The notes: a model not told the origin generated them from the sequence alone. A stretch of 47,880 nucleotides of DNA from Bacillus marasmi (GCF_902168435.1 NZ_LR656186.1:1-47880); one strand, 5' to 3'. Positions 12,047-21,821 are shown, counted from the stretch's first letter. Made by a program: numbers and translations.

Positions 12047-12660
12047 AACAAGTAACTGCTACAGGACAAACTGTCGAAGAAGCAGTAGAAAGTGCTTTAG
12101 CTCAATTAAATACGACAAAAGATCGTACAGAGATATCTATTATTGACGAAGGTAAACGAGGCATATTTGGTATTTTCGGATCCCGACCTGCTATCGTCAA
12201 GGTAACCGTGAAAATTGATCCACTTGAAGAAGCTAGTAAATTTATTGTTGATGTAAGTAGAGAAATGGGAGTTTCGGTTAAGGTTGAAACAATACGAGAA
12301 GGAAAGCATGTGCATTTCGTTTTAACTGGAGAAAAAATTGCTTTACTTATTGGAAAAAGGGGACAAACCCTTAATTCACTTCAATATTTGACCCAACTAG
12401 TATTAAATCGCTATTCCGATCAATATTTAACGGTTATGCTGGATGCTGAGGATTATCGCAAAAGAAGAAATGAGACGCTAATTCAGCTTGCTGAGCGATT
12501 AGCTCAAAAGGCTGTTAGAACTGGTAAAAATGTTGCTCTCGAACCAATGCCTTCATATGAGCGAAAAGTAATTCATACAGCTTTAGTTGAAAATAGGAAA
12601 ATCAAAACATATTCGGACGGTACTGAACCATACCGACATATCGTAATTGCACCAAAATAA
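12043..12660 (+). CDS. jag: RNA-binding protein Jag/KhpB (SpoIIIJ-associated)
   Basis: Cytoplasmic RNA-binding protein encoded with SpoIIIJ; in other Gram-positives the homologue (EloR/KhpB) affects cell elongation. The 205 residues show an N-terminal Jag_N domain ([18 protein letters not shown]), a KH domain ([18 protein letters not shown]) and a C-terminal R3H domain ([12 protein letters not shown]...[12 protein letters not shown]). The start is GTG at 12043, overlapping the spoIIIJ stop. A repeat element and a terminator follow. Confidence 0.95.
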   Translation: MKQVTATGQTVEEAVESALAQLNTTKDRTEISIIDEGKRGIFGIFGSRPAIVKVTVKIDPLEEASKFIVDVSREMGVSVKVETIREGKHVHFVLTGEKIALLIGKRGQTLNSLQYLTQLVLNRYSDQYLTVMLDAEDYRKRRNETLIQLAERLAQKAVRTGKNVALEPMPSYERKVIHTALVENRKIKTYSDGTEPYRHIVIAPK

Positions 12661-12700
12661 TAAGAAAATTATTTTTTTAAAAGGCTGTTTTAATGTACAA

Positions 12701-12846
12701 TGTTGATTTTTGCCTCGTTGATTGGAGTGGAAGGCGCGTAGACTCCTATGGGAGTAGCTGGCATGGGAGACCCCACAGGCGCAAAGCGCCGAGGAGGCTC
12801 CCAGTTAGCCCCATGGAAAGCGAAGTGCCTGAAGCGGAAATCAACA
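12701..12846. repeat. Intergenic repeat, family A, copy 1
   Basis: About 146 bp bounded by the inverted ends TGTTGATTT and AAATCAACA. Inside are the blocks GGCGCAAAGCGCCGAGGAGG and AAGCGAAGTGCCTGAAGCGG. The copy at 16807-17064 shares its ends and these blocks. Elements of this kind are common between genes in many Bacillaceae. It is GC-richer than its surroundings and has no credible coding capacity; short open frames through it are artefacts. Confidence 0.85.
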
Positions 12847-12869
12847 TTCAAATTTAACATAGCCAATAA

Positions 12870-12902
12870 AAAAATCCATTCCAAGCGGGATGGATTTTTT
12901 TT
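12870..12902 (+). terminator. jag terminator
   Basis: Ten-bp stem AATCCATTCC / GGGATGGATT with a tetraloop and eight Ts. It sits beyond the family A repeat, so the repeat lies inside the jag transcript. Confidence 0.8.
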
Positions 12903-12947
12903 GATGGTTTTTGATGAAATTCTAATGTTTTTTTCTGGGTCATGAGT

Positions 12948-13052
12948 TGTGGATAATATTTTTGGGTAAAAAGATAGAGGAAAAAACGAGATTTATTGTT
13001 ATTCACATGTGGATAAGTTAAAATAAAACGTAAAAAGACTTCGTGTGGATAA
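12948..13052. promoter_or_regulatory. DnaA-box cluster upstream of mnmE
   Basis: Three perfect TGTGGATAA boxes (12948-12956, 13008-13016, 13044-13052) and one variant TTATTCACA (12999-13007) lie within 105 bp, 120-220 bp in front of mnmE. In B. subtilis the region upstream of the same gene (trmE/thdF) is one of a few stable DnaA-binding sites away from oriC, so this is a likely conserved DnaA titration or control site. Confidence 0.75.
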
Positions 13053-13171
13053 GTGAAAGCTAGGACTTTTTTCTAAAGAGTGCTTGTGGTATTCTTGGGA
13101 ATTAGGAAATGAGTTGAATTTGACTGAGTTGAAATAGATGATTGAGGGCTGAAAGGTTGGAGGTGAGAAGT

Positions 13172-14557
13172 ATGGAATTTGATACGATTGCAGCAATCTC
13201 GACTCCTATGGGAGAGGGAGCAATTGCAATAGTCCGATTGAGCGGAGACGAGGCAATTAAAATTGCCGACCAGCTATTCCGTGGGGTAAATGAAAAAAGA
13301 TTAGCCACGGTAAGTAGCCATACGATACATTATGGACATTTAGTAGAGCCGAAAACCGGGCAGGTTGTCGAAGAGGTTATGGTATCGTTGATGAAGGGGC
13401 CTCGAACCTTTACAAAAGAGGATGTAGTTGAAATCAACTGTCACGGTGGGATTGTTTCAGTTAACCGAGTTTTGCAACTGGTGCTAAATAACGGCGCGCG
13501 TCTGGCTGAACCAGGTGAATTTACGAAACGAGCTTTCTTAAATGGACGAATTGATTTATCTCAAGCAGAGGCAGTAATGGATTTAATTCGAGCCAAAACA
13601 GATCGAGCAATGAACGTTGCACTTGGACAGATGGAGGGAAGGCTCTCCAAAATGATTCAAAAGCTTCGGCAGGAAATATTGGAGATTCTTGCTCATGTCG
13701 AAGTTAACATAGATTATCCAGAATATGATGATGTAGAAGAAATGACTCATAGGATGTTAATAGAAAAGGCTACATATGTTCAAGGTGAAATTAACAAGCT
13801 TTTACATACATCTCAGCAGGGGAAGATTCTTCGTGAAGGGCTTTCGACGGTGATCATTGGAAGACCCAATGTCGGAAAGTCCTCTTTATTAAATAGTCTA
13901 GTTCAGGAAAATAAGGCAATTGTAACAGATATTCCTGGGACTACCCGTGATGTTATTGAAGAATATGTTAATGTTCGTGGTGTACCCTTACGTCTATTAG
14001 ATACAGCTGGAATTCGAGAAACAGAGGATATCGTAGAAAGAATTGGCGTAGAACGCTCACGACAAGTATTAAAGGAGGCCGATTTAATACTACTAGTATT
14101 AAATTACTCCGATGAGCTGACGGAAGAGGATATCAATCTGTTTAAAGCAGTTGAAGGTATGGATGTTATTGTCATCGTCAATAAAACTGATTTACCGATA
14201 AAGATTGATTTGGAAAAAGTAAAAGATCTAGCGGATACACACAAGATTGTTACAACTTCCTTATTGGAAGACCGTGGAGTAGACGAGCTAGAAGAAGCGA
14301 TTGCTTCATTATTTTTTGAAGGCTCGATTGAAGCTGGTGATTTAACTTATGTTTCTAACTCGCGCCACATAGCTTTATTAAATCAAGCAGCACATGCTAT
14401 CGAGGAAGCAATTAGTGGTGTTGATATGGGTGTCCCAATCGATATTGTGCAAATTGATTTAACAAGAACATGGGAATTACTAGGCGAAATTATCGGCGAA
14501 AGCGTCCACGAAAGTCTAATCGACCAGTTATTCTCCCAATTTTGTTTAGGGAAATAG
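13172..14557 (+). CDS. mnmE: tRNA modification GTPase MnmE (TrmE/ThdF)
   Basis: With MnmG it forms the carboxymethylaminomethyl group on uridine 34 of certain tRNAs. The 461-residue protein has an N-terminal folate-binding domain ([20 protein letters not shown]), a central helical domain, and an inserted Ras-like GTPase ([25 protein letters not shown]). It ends in the conserved FCLGK with the reactive Cys. The start is the ATG behind GGAGGTGAG; an upstream start 30 bases earlier is unsupported. A DnaA-box cluster precedes it. A 126-bp repeat begins at the last base of its stop codon. Confidence 0.96.
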   Translation: MEFDTIAAISTPMGEGAIAIVRLSGDEAIKIADQLFRGVNEKRLATVSSHTIHYGHLVEPKTGQVVEEVMVSLMKGPRTFTKEDVVEINCHGGIVSVNRVLQLVLNNGARLAEPGEFTKRAFLNGRIDLSQAEAVMDLIRAKTDRAMNVALGQMEGRLSKMIQKLRQEILEILAHVEVNIDYPEYDDVEEMTHRMLIEKATYVQGEINKLLHTSQQGKILREGLSTVIIGRPNVGKSSLLNSLVQENKAIVTDIPGTTRDVIEEYVNVRGVPLRLLDTAGIRETEDIVERIGVERSRQVLKEADLILLVLNYSDELTEEDINLFKAVEGMDVIVIVNKTDLPIKIDLEKVKDLADTHKIVTTSLLEDRGVDELEEAIASLFFEGSIEAGDLTYVSNSRHIALLNQAAHAIEEAISGVDMGVPIDIVQIDLTRTWELLGEIIGESVHESLIDQLFSQFCLGK

Positions 14558-14842
14558 AAAAGCGTAAGCGGCTTGCACAGGGGCGACAGGCACAAGACGA
14601 GCCGGCTAGAAGGTCGTATTTTGACCGTCTGGACGGAATGGCTTGTGACCCCGAGCCCCTAGCCGCTGAAGCTAGACAATAAGAAAAGCGTAAGCGGCTT
14701 GCACAGGGGCGACAGGCACAAGACGAGCCGGCTAGAAGGTCGTACTTTGACCGTCTGGACGGAATGGCTTGTGACCCCGAGCCCCTAGCCGCTGAAGCTA
14801 GACAATAAGAAAAGCGTAAGCGGCTCGGTCAGGGAGTCGCTG
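14557..14842. repeat. Family B repeat: two tandem 126-bp units plus a partial third
   Basis: Units 14557-14682 and 14683-14808 differ at a single base (T/C inside GTCGTAYTTTGACC). A third unit breaks off after about 20 bp (14809-14830) and the sequence then diverges. Each unit reads GAAAAGCGTAAGCGGCTTG... and ends GCTAGACAATAA. Each can fold into a long imperfect hairpin (AGCGGCT/AGCCGCT, GGGGC/GCCCC, CACAAG/CTTGTG). It fills most of the 335-bp gap between mnmE and mnmG. Apparent small ORFs through the units are not genes. Confidence 0.9.
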
Positions 14843-14892
14843 GAAATCAAATAATTAATGAAATCTTTTTAAGAATAAGGAGGCATTCTAAA

Positions 14893-16785
14893 ATGCCGTA
14901 TGAGGCCGGAAATTTTGACGTAATTGTAATCGGAGCAGGACATGCCGGTTGTGAAGCAGCACTTGCTTCAGCACGTCAAGGTGCAAAAACATTAATCATT
15001 ACCATCAATCTAGACATGGTCGCATTCATGCCATGTAACCCATCAGTCGGCGGACCTGCCAAAGGAATTGTCGTACGTGAAATTGATGCCCTAGGTGGAG
15101 AAATGGGCAGAAATATTGATAAAACTCATATTCAAATGCGTATGCTCAATACTGGGAAAGGTCCTGCAGTGCGTGCGTTACGCGCTCAAGCAGATAAATT
15201 CTCTTATCAACACGAAATGAAAAAAACGCTTGAAAATACCGAAAATCTAACACTGCTTCAAGGCATGGTGGAGCAACTAATCGTTGAAGATGGTGTTTGC
15301 AAGGGAATCATCTCAAAAACTGGAGCAATCTATCGCTCTAAGGCAGTTGTTATTACAAGTGGAACATTTTTACGTGGCGAAATTATTATAGGTGATTTGA
15401 AATACTCAAGCGGTCCAAACAATCAACAGCCTTCGATAAAATTATCCGAGCATTTAGAGCAGCTCGGCTTAGAGCTTGTTCGTTTTAAAACAGGTACACC
15501 ACCACGGGTAAATAGCAAAACTATCGATTATAGCAAGACGGAAATTCAGCCAGGTGATGATATACCACGCGCATTTTCGTATGAAACAACAAAATATATT
15601 ACAGATCAGCTTCCTTGCTGGTTAACATATACAAATGAAACGACACACACGATAATAGATAATAATTTACATCGATCACCGATGTTTTCAGGGATGATCA
15701 AAGGAACTGGACCACGCTACTGCCCTTCAATAGAGGATAAAGTAGTTCGTTTTAATGATAAACCCCGTCATCAAATCTTTCTTGAGCCTGAAGGACGCAA
15801 TACAGAAGAAGTATATGTACAAGGTTTATCAACTAGCCTACCTGAGGATGTTCAAAAGGAAATTATCAAATCAATTCCTGGTTTAGAGAATGCCCAAATG
15901 ATGCGTTCTGGATATGCCATTGAATACGATGCTGTTGTGCCAACACAATTATGGCCAACACTTGAAACAAAGGTAATTAAAAATTTGTATACGGGTGGCC
16001 AAATTAACGGTACATCTGGGTACGAGGAAGCGGCAGGTCAAGGATTAATCGCCGGTATCAATGCCGGAAGAAGGGCCTTGGAAAAAGAAGAAATAATTCT
16101 GAGTCGTTCAGATGCTTATATTGGAGTATTAATTGATGACCTTGTTACGAAAGGTACTGCCGAGCCATATCGGTTGCTCACTTCCAGAGCAGAATATCGC
16201 CTGTTATTACGCCATGACAATGCAGACCTTCGTTTAACTGATATTGGTCGCAAAATAGGTCTAATTTCTGATGAACGATATGAAAAGTTCACAAAGAAAA
16301 AACAATTAATAGAAGCTGAAAAAGAGCGTTTGCGTTCTATCATTATTAAACCGACACAACAAGTGCAGGAACTGATTCGTTCACAAGGCGGTAGTGAATT
16401 AAAAGATGGTATTCGTGGCGCGGATTTACTGAAGCGTCCAGAAATGAACTATGAACATATTCATTCAATCATTCCGAGTGAAGTTCCACTTGATTTTGAA
16501 GTTAGTGAACAAGTGGAAATTCAAATTAAATATGAAGGATATATTGAAAAATCGTTGCAACAAGTAGAGCGTCTTAAAAAGATGGAAGATAAAAAAATCC
16601 CAGAGAATATTGATTATGATGCAATTTCCGGTCTTGCAACAGAAGCGCGCCAAAAATTAAAAAAGGTACTTCCTCTGTCAATTGCCCAAGCATCACGTAT
16701 TTCCGGAGTAAACCCTGCTGATATATCAATATTATTAGTCTATATCGAACAAGGGAAAATCGCACGAGTACCAAACGAAGGCTAA
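14893..16785 (+). CDS. mnmG: tRNA uridine-5-carboxymethylaminomethyl modification enzyme MnmG (GidA)
   Basis: FAD-dependent partner of MnmE in wobble-uridine modification. The 630-residue protein starts with the Rossmann dinucleotide fold ([19 protein letters not shown]) and has the two GidA signatures ([22 protein letters not shown] and the later [23 protein letters not shown]). The C-terminal helical domain that binds MnmE ends in [18 protein letters not shown]. The ATG follows AAGGAGG. It is downstream of mnmE, but separated by repeat units rather than in a tight operon. Confidence 0.97.
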   Translation: MPYEAGNFDVIVIGAGHAGCEAALASARQGAKTLIITINLDMVAFMPCNPSVGGPAKGIVVREIDALGGEMGRNIDKTHIQMRMLNTGKGPAVRALRAQADKFSYQHEMKKTLENTENLTLLQGMVEQLIVEDGVCKGIISKTGAIYRSKAVVITSGTFLRGEIIIGDLKYSSGPNNQQPSIKLSEHLEQLGLELVRFKTGTPPRVNSKTIDYSKTEIQPGDDIPRAFSYETTKYITDQLPCWLTYTNETTHTIIDNNLHRSPMFSGMIKGTGPRYCPSIEDKVVRFNDKPRHQIFLEPEGRNTEEVYVQGLSTSLPEDVQKEIIKSIPGLENAQMMRSGYAIEYDAVVPTQLWPTLETKVIKNLYTGGQINGTSGYEEAAGQGLIAGINAGRRALEKEEIILSRSDAYIGVLIDDLVTKGTAEPYRLLTSRAEYRLLLRHDNADLRLTDIGRKIGLISDERYEKFTKKKQLIEAEKERLRSIIIKPTQQVQELIRSQGGSELKDGIRGADLLKRPEMNYEHIHSIIPSEVPLDFEVSEQVEIQIKYEGYIEKSLQQVERLKKMEDKKIPENIDYDAISGLATEARQKLKKVLPLSIAQASRISGVNPADISILLVYIEQGKIARVPNEG

Positions 16786-16806
16786 TATTTAGTTTTTGAT
16801 AAATAA

Positions 16807-17064
16807 TGTTGAATGGAGCGGAAGGCACGAAGACTCCTGCGGGAGGAAAGGGCATAGGGAGACCCCGCAGGCGCAAAGCGCCGAGGAGGACGAAAGGCGG
16901 AAGCGGCTTGCTCAGCCCCGACAAGCGCTGGAGGGCAAGCGGATGAAGTCGTCCTTTTGAGTTCATCTGATTGACCGAAGCGACTCGAGGGGCTAGCCGC
17001 TGCAGCTAGACAATCTCCCTGCACTGCCCTAAGGTGCGCGAAGTGCCTGAAGCGGAAATCAACA
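16807..17064. repeat. Family A repeat, copy 2, split by a family B element
   Basis: The outer parts (16807 to about 16890 and about 17025-17064) match the family A copy at 12701-12846: ends TGTTGA.../TCAACA, shared CGCAGGCGCAAAGCGCCGAGGAGG and GCGAAGTGCCTGAAGCGG. The middle is a family B element. The composite fills the 307-bp gap between mnmG and rsmG. Confidence 0.85.
16895..17011. repeat. Family B repeat nested inside family A
   Basis: Contains AAGCGGCTTG, CAGCCCCGACAAGCGC, then GGGGCTAGCCGCT and CTAGACAA, which are the ends of the 126-bp units behind mnmE; its centre is different. The interruption of a recognisable family A copy implies that the family B element inserted second. Confidence 0.8.
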
Positions 17065-17092
17065 ACCAAGTTATGAGAAGGATGGCTTTCCT

Positions 17093-17809
17093 ATGAATGT
17101 CGAACAATTTCAATCAATGCTGGCGGAGAAAGGCATAGCCCTTTCTCCACATCAGCTTGAACAATATAATCAATACTACCAAACACTAGTTGAATGGAAC
17201 GAAAAAATGAATCTAACGGCAATTACTGACCAACCATCCGTTTACCTAAAACATTTTTTCGATTCAATCTCGGCAGCATTTTATTTTGATTTTAATAAAC
17301 CATTAAAAATCTGCGATGTAGGTGCAGGAGCGGGCTTTCCAAGCATCCCGATTAAAATTGCTTTTCCTCATATTAATGTAACAATAGTGGATTCATTGAA
17401 TAAACGAATTAGCTTTTTAGAGAATTTAGCTAATGAGCTAAATCTCGAAGGAGTTCAGTTTATCCATGACCGTGCTGAAACATTTGGGCAAAATCTTGCC
17501 TATCGCGAGCAATTTGATGTCGTAATGGCACGGGCAGTCGCTAGATTATCAGTGTTGACTGAATTATGCTTGCCTTTAGTTAAAGTAGGTGGAACCTTTC
17601 TTGCCATGAAGGCGCAAAGTGCAGAAGAAGAATTAACTGCTGGGAAAAAGGCTATCACAATAATGGGTGGTAAGGTCGAGCAAATCCATTCATTTTTGCT
17701 CCCACTCGAAGAAAGCGATCGCAATATTATCATTATTAATAAAGTAAAATCTACCCCGAAGAAATATCCTAGAAAACCGGGGACGCCGAATAAATCTCCA
17801 GTTGAATAG
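17093..17809 (+). CDS. rsmG: 16S rRNA (guanine-N7)-methyltransferase RsmG (GidB)
   Basis: Methylates a guanine in the 530 loop of 16S rRNA using S-adenosylmethionine. The 238-residue product has the class I methyltransferase motif [16 protein letters not shown] and the family sequence [20 protein letters not shown]. It also contains [14 protein letters not shown] and ends in a basic tail ([13 protein letters not shown]). In other bacteria, loss of this gene gives low-level streptomycin resistance. It lies between mnmG and noc with a repeat on each side. Confidence 0.96.
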   Translation: MNVEQFQSMLAEKGIALSPHQLEQYNQYYQTLVEWNEKMNLTAITDQPSVYLKHFFDSISAAFYFDFNKPLKICDVGAGAGFPSIPIKIAFPHINVTIVDSLNKRISFLENLANELNLEGVQFIHDRAETFGQNLAYREQFDVVMARAVARLSVLTELCLPLVKVGGTFLAMKAQSAEEELTAGKKAITIMGGKVEQIHSFLLPLEESDRNIIIINKVKSTPKKYPRKPGTPNKSPVE

Positions 17810-17914
17810 AGGATACCTTTTTTCATTGTATTGTGGCATAATTTGTTTTAGGGGAAAAGTAGTCGACAATAATTTATTTTTTGTGTAAGAAGTATAATTT
17901 TTTAACATAGATTA

Positions 17915-18073
17915 GTGTCTAGCTCCAGCGCCTAGCGTCTAGTGGACTTCAACCTCCCTCCCTACGATAAGTCAACATCGATTCGCACTTTCGTGCTCAT
18001 CGTGTTTCCTTTATCTCAGTCGGAAGGTCTCCAGTCCATACGTCGCTGAGCAAGGCGCTTGCGCTTTTCTTAT
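17915..18073 (-). repeat. Family B-like repeat, reverse orientation
   Basis: The reverse complement starts AAGAAAAGCGCAAGCGCC and ends GGAGCTAGACAC, the same termini as the B units, but with a different middle. With the rsmG tail and the noc leader it makes up the 311-bp gap between rsmG and noc; no gene is seen there. Confidence 0.75.
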
Positions 18074-18120
18074 AACGAGAATCTATTTTTTAGGGAGTTT
18101 CGTAAAGGTGGTGCAGGGTG

Positions 18121-18978
18121 ATGAAGAATTCTTTTTCACGCTTTTTTGGCCTGGGCGAAAAGGGGGAACAGGTTCAAATTGAAGAAGAACAATCGAGCGA
18201 GCGTGAAGAAATTAGAAAAATCGCTATCGATCAAATCGTTCCAAATCGTTTCCAACCGAGAACGGTTTTTGACGAAGATAAAATTGAAGAATTAGCACGA
18301 ACCATTCGGACACATGGGATTATACAGCCAATTGTTGTAAGAGAATTCGAACAAGGGCAATTTGAAATAATTGCTGGGGAACGTCGTTGGCGTGCAATGA
18401 AAAAATTGGGTTGGGAAGAAGCACCAACAATTGTTAAAAATTTAAGCGATACTGAAACCGCTTCTGTTGCATTAATTGAAAACCTTCAACGAGAAGAACT
18501 TTCACCGATTGAAGAAGCAATTGCCTATGGGAAATTACTTGAACTGCATAATTTAACTCAAGAAGCACTTGCGCAAAGACTTGGTAAAGGTCAATCGACG
18601 GTTGCCAATAAGCTTCGACTTTTAAAGCTACCACAAGAAGTTCAGGATGAGCTTCTAAGTAAGACGATTACTGAACGTCATGCTCGTTCTCTTATTCCGC
18701 TTAAGGATCCAGAGAAACAGGTACAACTACTTCAAGAAATAATTGAAAAGGGTCTAAATGTTAAACAAACAGAGGACCGTGTTGTTAAAATGCTTGAACA
18801 ATCAGAAGTAAAACCAAAGCCAAAACGAAAAGCGTTCAGTAAAGATATGCGAATTGCTGTTAATACAATTCGTCAATCTTTATCAATGGTATCTGACAGT
18901 GGGATTAAATTAAATGCTGAAGAAGAAGAATTTGATGATTTCTATCAATTTACGATTCGGATTCCAAAGAAAAGTTAA
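18121..18978 (+). CDS. noc: Nucleoid occlusion protein Noc
   Basis: ParB-family CTP-dependent DNA-binding protein that spreads on the chromosome, attaches to the membrane and blocks Z-ring assembly over the nucleoid. The 285 residues begin [16 protein letters not shown], the amphipathic membrane-targeting helix typical of Noc. They continue with the ParB/Srx CTPase motifs ([37 protein letters not shown]). A helix-turn-helix follows ([23 protein letters not shown]). The start is the ATG behind AAAGGTGG; a GTG directly before it is less likely. It is a paralogue of Spo0J two genes downstream. Confidence 0.95.
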   Translation: MKNSFSRFFGLGEKGEQVQIEEEQSSEREEIRKIAIDQIVPNRFQPRTVFDEDKIEELARTIRTHGIIQPIVVREFEQGQFEIIAGERRWRAMKKLGWEEAPTIVKNLSDTETASVALIENLQREELSPIEEAIAYGKLLELHNLTQEALAQRLGKGQSTVANKLRLLKLPQEVQDELLSKTITERHARSLIPLKDPEKQVQLLQEIIEKGLNVKQTEDRVVKMLEQSEVKPKPKRKAFSKDMRIAVNTIRQSLSMVSDSGIKLNAEEEEFDDFYQFTIRIPKKS

Positions 18979-19279
18979 ATAGATAATATTTGAAAAAAAT
19001 GGAAGAGGGAAAGCGTTTAGACTATTTTTTTGTCTCAGCCTCTCTCTTTTTTGTTTGTCCATTATATTAATCTCCGTGAATGTTAACCTCAATTATAATA
19101 TCAGTACTATTTTTCCATCATTTCCTTCAATTGAATATGATTCACTTAACAAGATTTTAAATAAAATTTCGATTATCGATTCCTTTTCATGTTAAAATAG
19201 AATACATGATTGCTAGTGTACCCCATAGAAGAATCGTCTCTATGAGTTCATTTTTAGGAAAATGAAGGTAGGTGATGTC
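18979..19279 (+). other. noc-soj intergenic region with a weak terminator
   Basis: About 300 bp without a gene. An imperfect hairpin (AGAGG at 19004 pairing with CCTCT at 19039, plus AGAC/GTCT inside) followed by Ts probably terminates noc. The rest is A/T-rich and should contain the soj-spo0J promoter, but no boxes stand out. Confidence 0.5.
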
Positions 19280-20041
19280 GTGAGCAAAATTATTGCTATC
19301 GCGAACCAAAAAGGAGGAGTCGGTAAAACGACTACTTCTGTAAATCTAGGCGCCTGCTTAGCATACATAGGGAAAAAGGTCTTGTTAGTAGACATTGACC
19401 CGCAAGGAAATGCTACAAGCGGTATCGGAATTGAAAAAGCTGATGTAAATCAATGCATTTATGATGTATTAGTAGATGATGTTGAAGCTAGTAAAGTTAT
19501 TAAGCCAACGGCAGTAGAAAACCTGTTTGCCATCCCGGCAACGATTCAATTAGCTGGAGCTGAAATAGAACTTGTCCCAACGATTTCTCGGGAGGTTCGC
19601 CTAAAACGTGCTTTGGAAGAGGTGAAGGATCAATTTGATTATATTATTATCGATTGTCCACCATCACTTGGTTTGTTAACCCTTAATGCTTTAACAGCTG
19701 CAGATTCCGTCCTTATCCCTGTTCAATGCGAGTATTACGCTTTAGAAGGCTTAAGCCAATTGTTAAATACGGTTCGCCTTGTACAGAAACATCTTAACCA
19801 TGATTTAACGATTGAAGGTGTGCTGTTAACCATGTTGGATGCAAGAACAAATTTGGGATTACAGGTTATTGAGGAAATAAAAAAATATTTTCAAGACAAA
19901 GTATATAAAACGATTATCCCAAGAAATGTTCGTCTTAGTGAAGCACCGAGCCATGGTGAGCCAATTATTAAGTATGATGCAAAATCACGTGGTGCCGAGG
20001 TTTATTTAGATTTGGCAAAGGAAGTGGTTGTGAATGGCTAA
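19280..20041 (+). CDS. soj: Chromosome-partitioning ATPase Soj (ParA)
   Basis: Deviant-Walker ATPase that acts with Spo0J in origin segregation and also regulates DnaA. The 253-residue product (start GTG at 19280, same length as B. subtilis Soj) begins SKIIAIANQKGGVGKTTTS with the signature Lys. It continues with VLLVDIDPQGNATSG and DYIIIDCPPSLGLLTLNAL. The ATG 18 bases upstream gives an N-terminal extension not seen in the family and would have no proper ribosome-binding site. The gene overlaps spo0J by 8 bases. Confidence 0.96.
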   Translation: MSKIIAIANQKGGVGKTTTSVNLGACLAYIGKKVLLVDIDPQGNATSGIGIEKADVNQCIYDVLVDDVEASKVIKPTAVENLFAIPATIQLAGAEIELVPTISREVRLKRALEEVKDQFDYIIIDCPPSLGLLTLNALTAADSVLIPVQCEYYALEGLSQLLNTVRLVQKHLNHDLTIEGVLLTMLDARTNLGLQVIEEIKKYFQDKVYKTIIPRNVRLSEAPSHGEPIIKYDAKSRGAEVYLDLAKEVVVNG

Positions 20042-20888
20042 AGGCTTAGGAAAAGGTCTGAATGCGTTCTTTTCAAATATTGAAGCTGAATCTGAAGAAG
20101 CTGTACAAGAGATAAAGCTTAAAGAACTACGTCCTAATCCATATCAGCCGCGGAAAATTTTCCAGCAGGAAGCGATTGATGAATTAAAGCAATCTATTCT
20201 TGAACATGGAATCCTTCAACCTATCATTGTTCGCAAAAGTATTAAGGGCTATGAAATTGTTGTTGGAGAGCGGCGTTATCGCGCTGCAAAAGAGGCTAAG
20301 CTTGAAACGGTTCCGGTTGTTGTTCGAGAATTGAATGAGCAACAAATGATGGAACTTTCCGTTCTAGAAAATCTCCAGCGTGAGGATTTAACTCCAATTG
20401 AAGAGGCAGCAGCCTATCAAATGCTGATGCAAAAGCTAGAATTAACGCAAGAGCAGTTGGCCAATCGACTTGGTAAAAGTAGGCCTCATATCGCTAACCT
20501 AATTCGATTGCTTTCACTTCCACAAAAAATCCAAGAATTAATTTCCTCAGGGGAAATCTCGATGGGACATGGCCGAGCATTGTTAGGTTTACGGAAAAAA
20601 GAAATCATACCTGCAGTCGTTGAAAAAACAATTAAGGAAAACTTAAATGTTCGTCAGCTAGAGTTGTATATCCAGCAGTTAAATGATCATGTTTCACGTG
20701 AAACAAAAAAGGATAAACCGAAAAAAGACGTATTTTTAATCGAACGTGAATCTTATCTGCGTGAACGCTTTGGTACGACTGTTAATATTAAACAAACAAA
20801 AAAGAAAGGGAAAATTGAGATTGAGTTTCATTCAAAAGAAGATTTAGAGCGAATCTTAGAATTGCTTGATCAAAGTGATTTTTCCTAG
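20034..20888 (+). CDS. spo0J: Chromosome-partitioning protein Spo0J (ParB)
   Basis: CTPase clamp that loads at parS and recruits SMC condensin. The 284 residues start MAKGLGKGLNAFF, followed by the CTP-binding motifs (NPYQPRKIF, GERRYRAAK, ENLQREDLTPIEEA). The parS-reading helix-turn-helix is LTQEQLANRLGKSRPHIANL, and a C-terminal dimer domain follows. A perfect parS site lies inside the gene. Its start overlaps the end of soj, so the two are coupled. Confidence 0.97.
   Translation: MAKGLGKGLNAFFSNIEAESEEAVQEIKLKELRPNPYQPRKIFQQEAIDELKQSILEHGILQPIIVRKSIKGYEIVVGERRYRAAKEAKLETVPVVVRELNEQQMMELSVLENLQREDLTPIEEAAAYQMLMQKLELTQEQLANRLGKSRPHIANLIRLLSLPQKIQELISSGEISMGHGRALLGLRKKEIIPAVVEKTIKENLNVRQLELYIQQLNDHVSRETKKDKPKKDVFLIERESYLRERFGTTVNIKQTKKKGKIEIEFHSKEDLERILELLDQSDFS
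20690..20705. promoter_or_regulatory. parS site within spo0J
   Basis: Exact 16-bp palindrome TGTTTCACGTGAAACA, the Spo0J loading site. A parS inside spo0J itself is also found in B. subtilis. Confidence 0.95.
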
Positions 20889-20918
20889 CCAACAATTAAT
20901 TTGTTGGCTCTTTTTTTT
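20887..20918 (+). terminator. soj-spo0J terminator
   Basis: Nine-bp stem AGCCAACAA / TTGTTGGCT, 5-base loop, then eight Ts, starting at the spo0J stop codon. Confidence 0.9.
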
Positions 20919-21065
20919 GATTTCGTCCATCCCCCTCCACTGAATGTAGCATTTATACTATAAATCAACAATACTCACAAATAGGATGAAATTTTCGTGC
21001 AATAATGTTAATTTTGTAATATTAACTTTGGTATTTTTTCCATACTAGGCGAATAGGGGATGCAC

Positions 21066-21770
21066 ATGTTTTTATTAGGAACAATTGTAAATGGTTTATT
21101 AATCATCATCGGAACTTTGTTAGGAAAATTATTCCATCGCATTTCAGAAAAAATGAAGCATTCTGTTATGACGGTAATTGGACTTGCAGTTGCTGTTTTA
21201 GGTTTACAGATGGGATTTAAAAGTGAAAACTTTTTAATTGTTATCATCAGTCTTGTAATTGGTACTGTAATCGGTGAATATTTCGAACTTGAAAATAAGT
21301 TGAATCAAGTCGGAAATTGGTTAGAATCGAAAATTGGTAATAAAAGTAATGGGAGTATTTCAGAAGGCTTTGTTACGGCTACACTTATTTTTGTAATTGG
21401 TGCAATGGCCATTATAGGTGCTTTAGACAGTGGAATTCGTGGAGATCATGATGTCCTATATACGAAAGCGATTATTGATGGATTCACTGCGATTATATTG
21501 ACAACAACATTAGGAATTGGTGTATTATTTTCAGCTATACCTGTTGTTGTTTATCAAGGTACTATTGCAATGTTCGCTACTCAAATTGATCGCTTTGTAC
21601 CGCAAGTTTTAATGGATTCATTTATTGTTGAAATGACTGCGACTGGTGGTGTGATGATTTTTGCTATTGGTCTAAATTTAATAGGAATAACTAAAGTAAG
21701 AGTAGCGAACCTCCTCCCTAGCATCCTCATCACAGCTATAATTGTAACAATTATTTATTTGTTAGCTTAA
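21066..21770 (+). CDS. DUF554 family membrane protein (YdfK-like)
   Basis: A 234-residue polytopic membrane protein of the DUF554 family, function unknown. Visible are about six hydrophobic segments and the family-like motifs LGTIVNGLLIIIGTLLGK, GLAVAVLGLQMGF and AMAIIGALDSGIRGDH, the last resembling a substrate site. ATGs at 21060 and 21066 are both possible; the second has better spacing from TAGGGG. It is followed by a terminator shared with the convergent yyaC. Not part of the soj-spo0J operon. Confidence 0.85.
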   Translation: MFLLGTIVNGLLIIIGTLLGKLFHRISEKMKHSVMTVIGLAVAVLGLQMGFKSENFLIVIISLVIGTVIGEYFELENKLNQVGNWLESKIGNKSNGSISEGFVTATLIFVIGAMAIIGALDSGIRGDHDVLYTKAIIDGFTAIILTTTLGIGVLFSAIPVVVYQGTIAMFATQIDRFVPQVLMDSFIVEMTATGGVMIFAIGLNLIGITKVRVANLLPSILITAIIVTIIYLLA

Positions 21771-21787
21771 TGAATATTAGAGAATAG

Positions 21788-21821
21788 GAAAAGGGAGAAT
21801 GTAAAAATATTCTCCCTTTTC
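21788..21821. terminator. Bidirectional terminator between the DUF554 gene and yyaC
   Basis: Stem AAAAGGGAGAAT / ATTCTCCCTTTT, with Ts on one strand and As on the other, placed between two convergent genes. Confidence 0.85.

Noticed and set aside
12748-12945. Small protein genes within the intergenic repeats (here, and at 14470-14682 and 16782-17069)
   Set aside because: These frames run through repeated hairpin sequence, lack ribosome-binding sites and resemble no protein.
14557-14842. CRISPR array
   Set aside because: The units are 126 bp, abut without spacers, and there are only two full copies; no cas genes are nearby.
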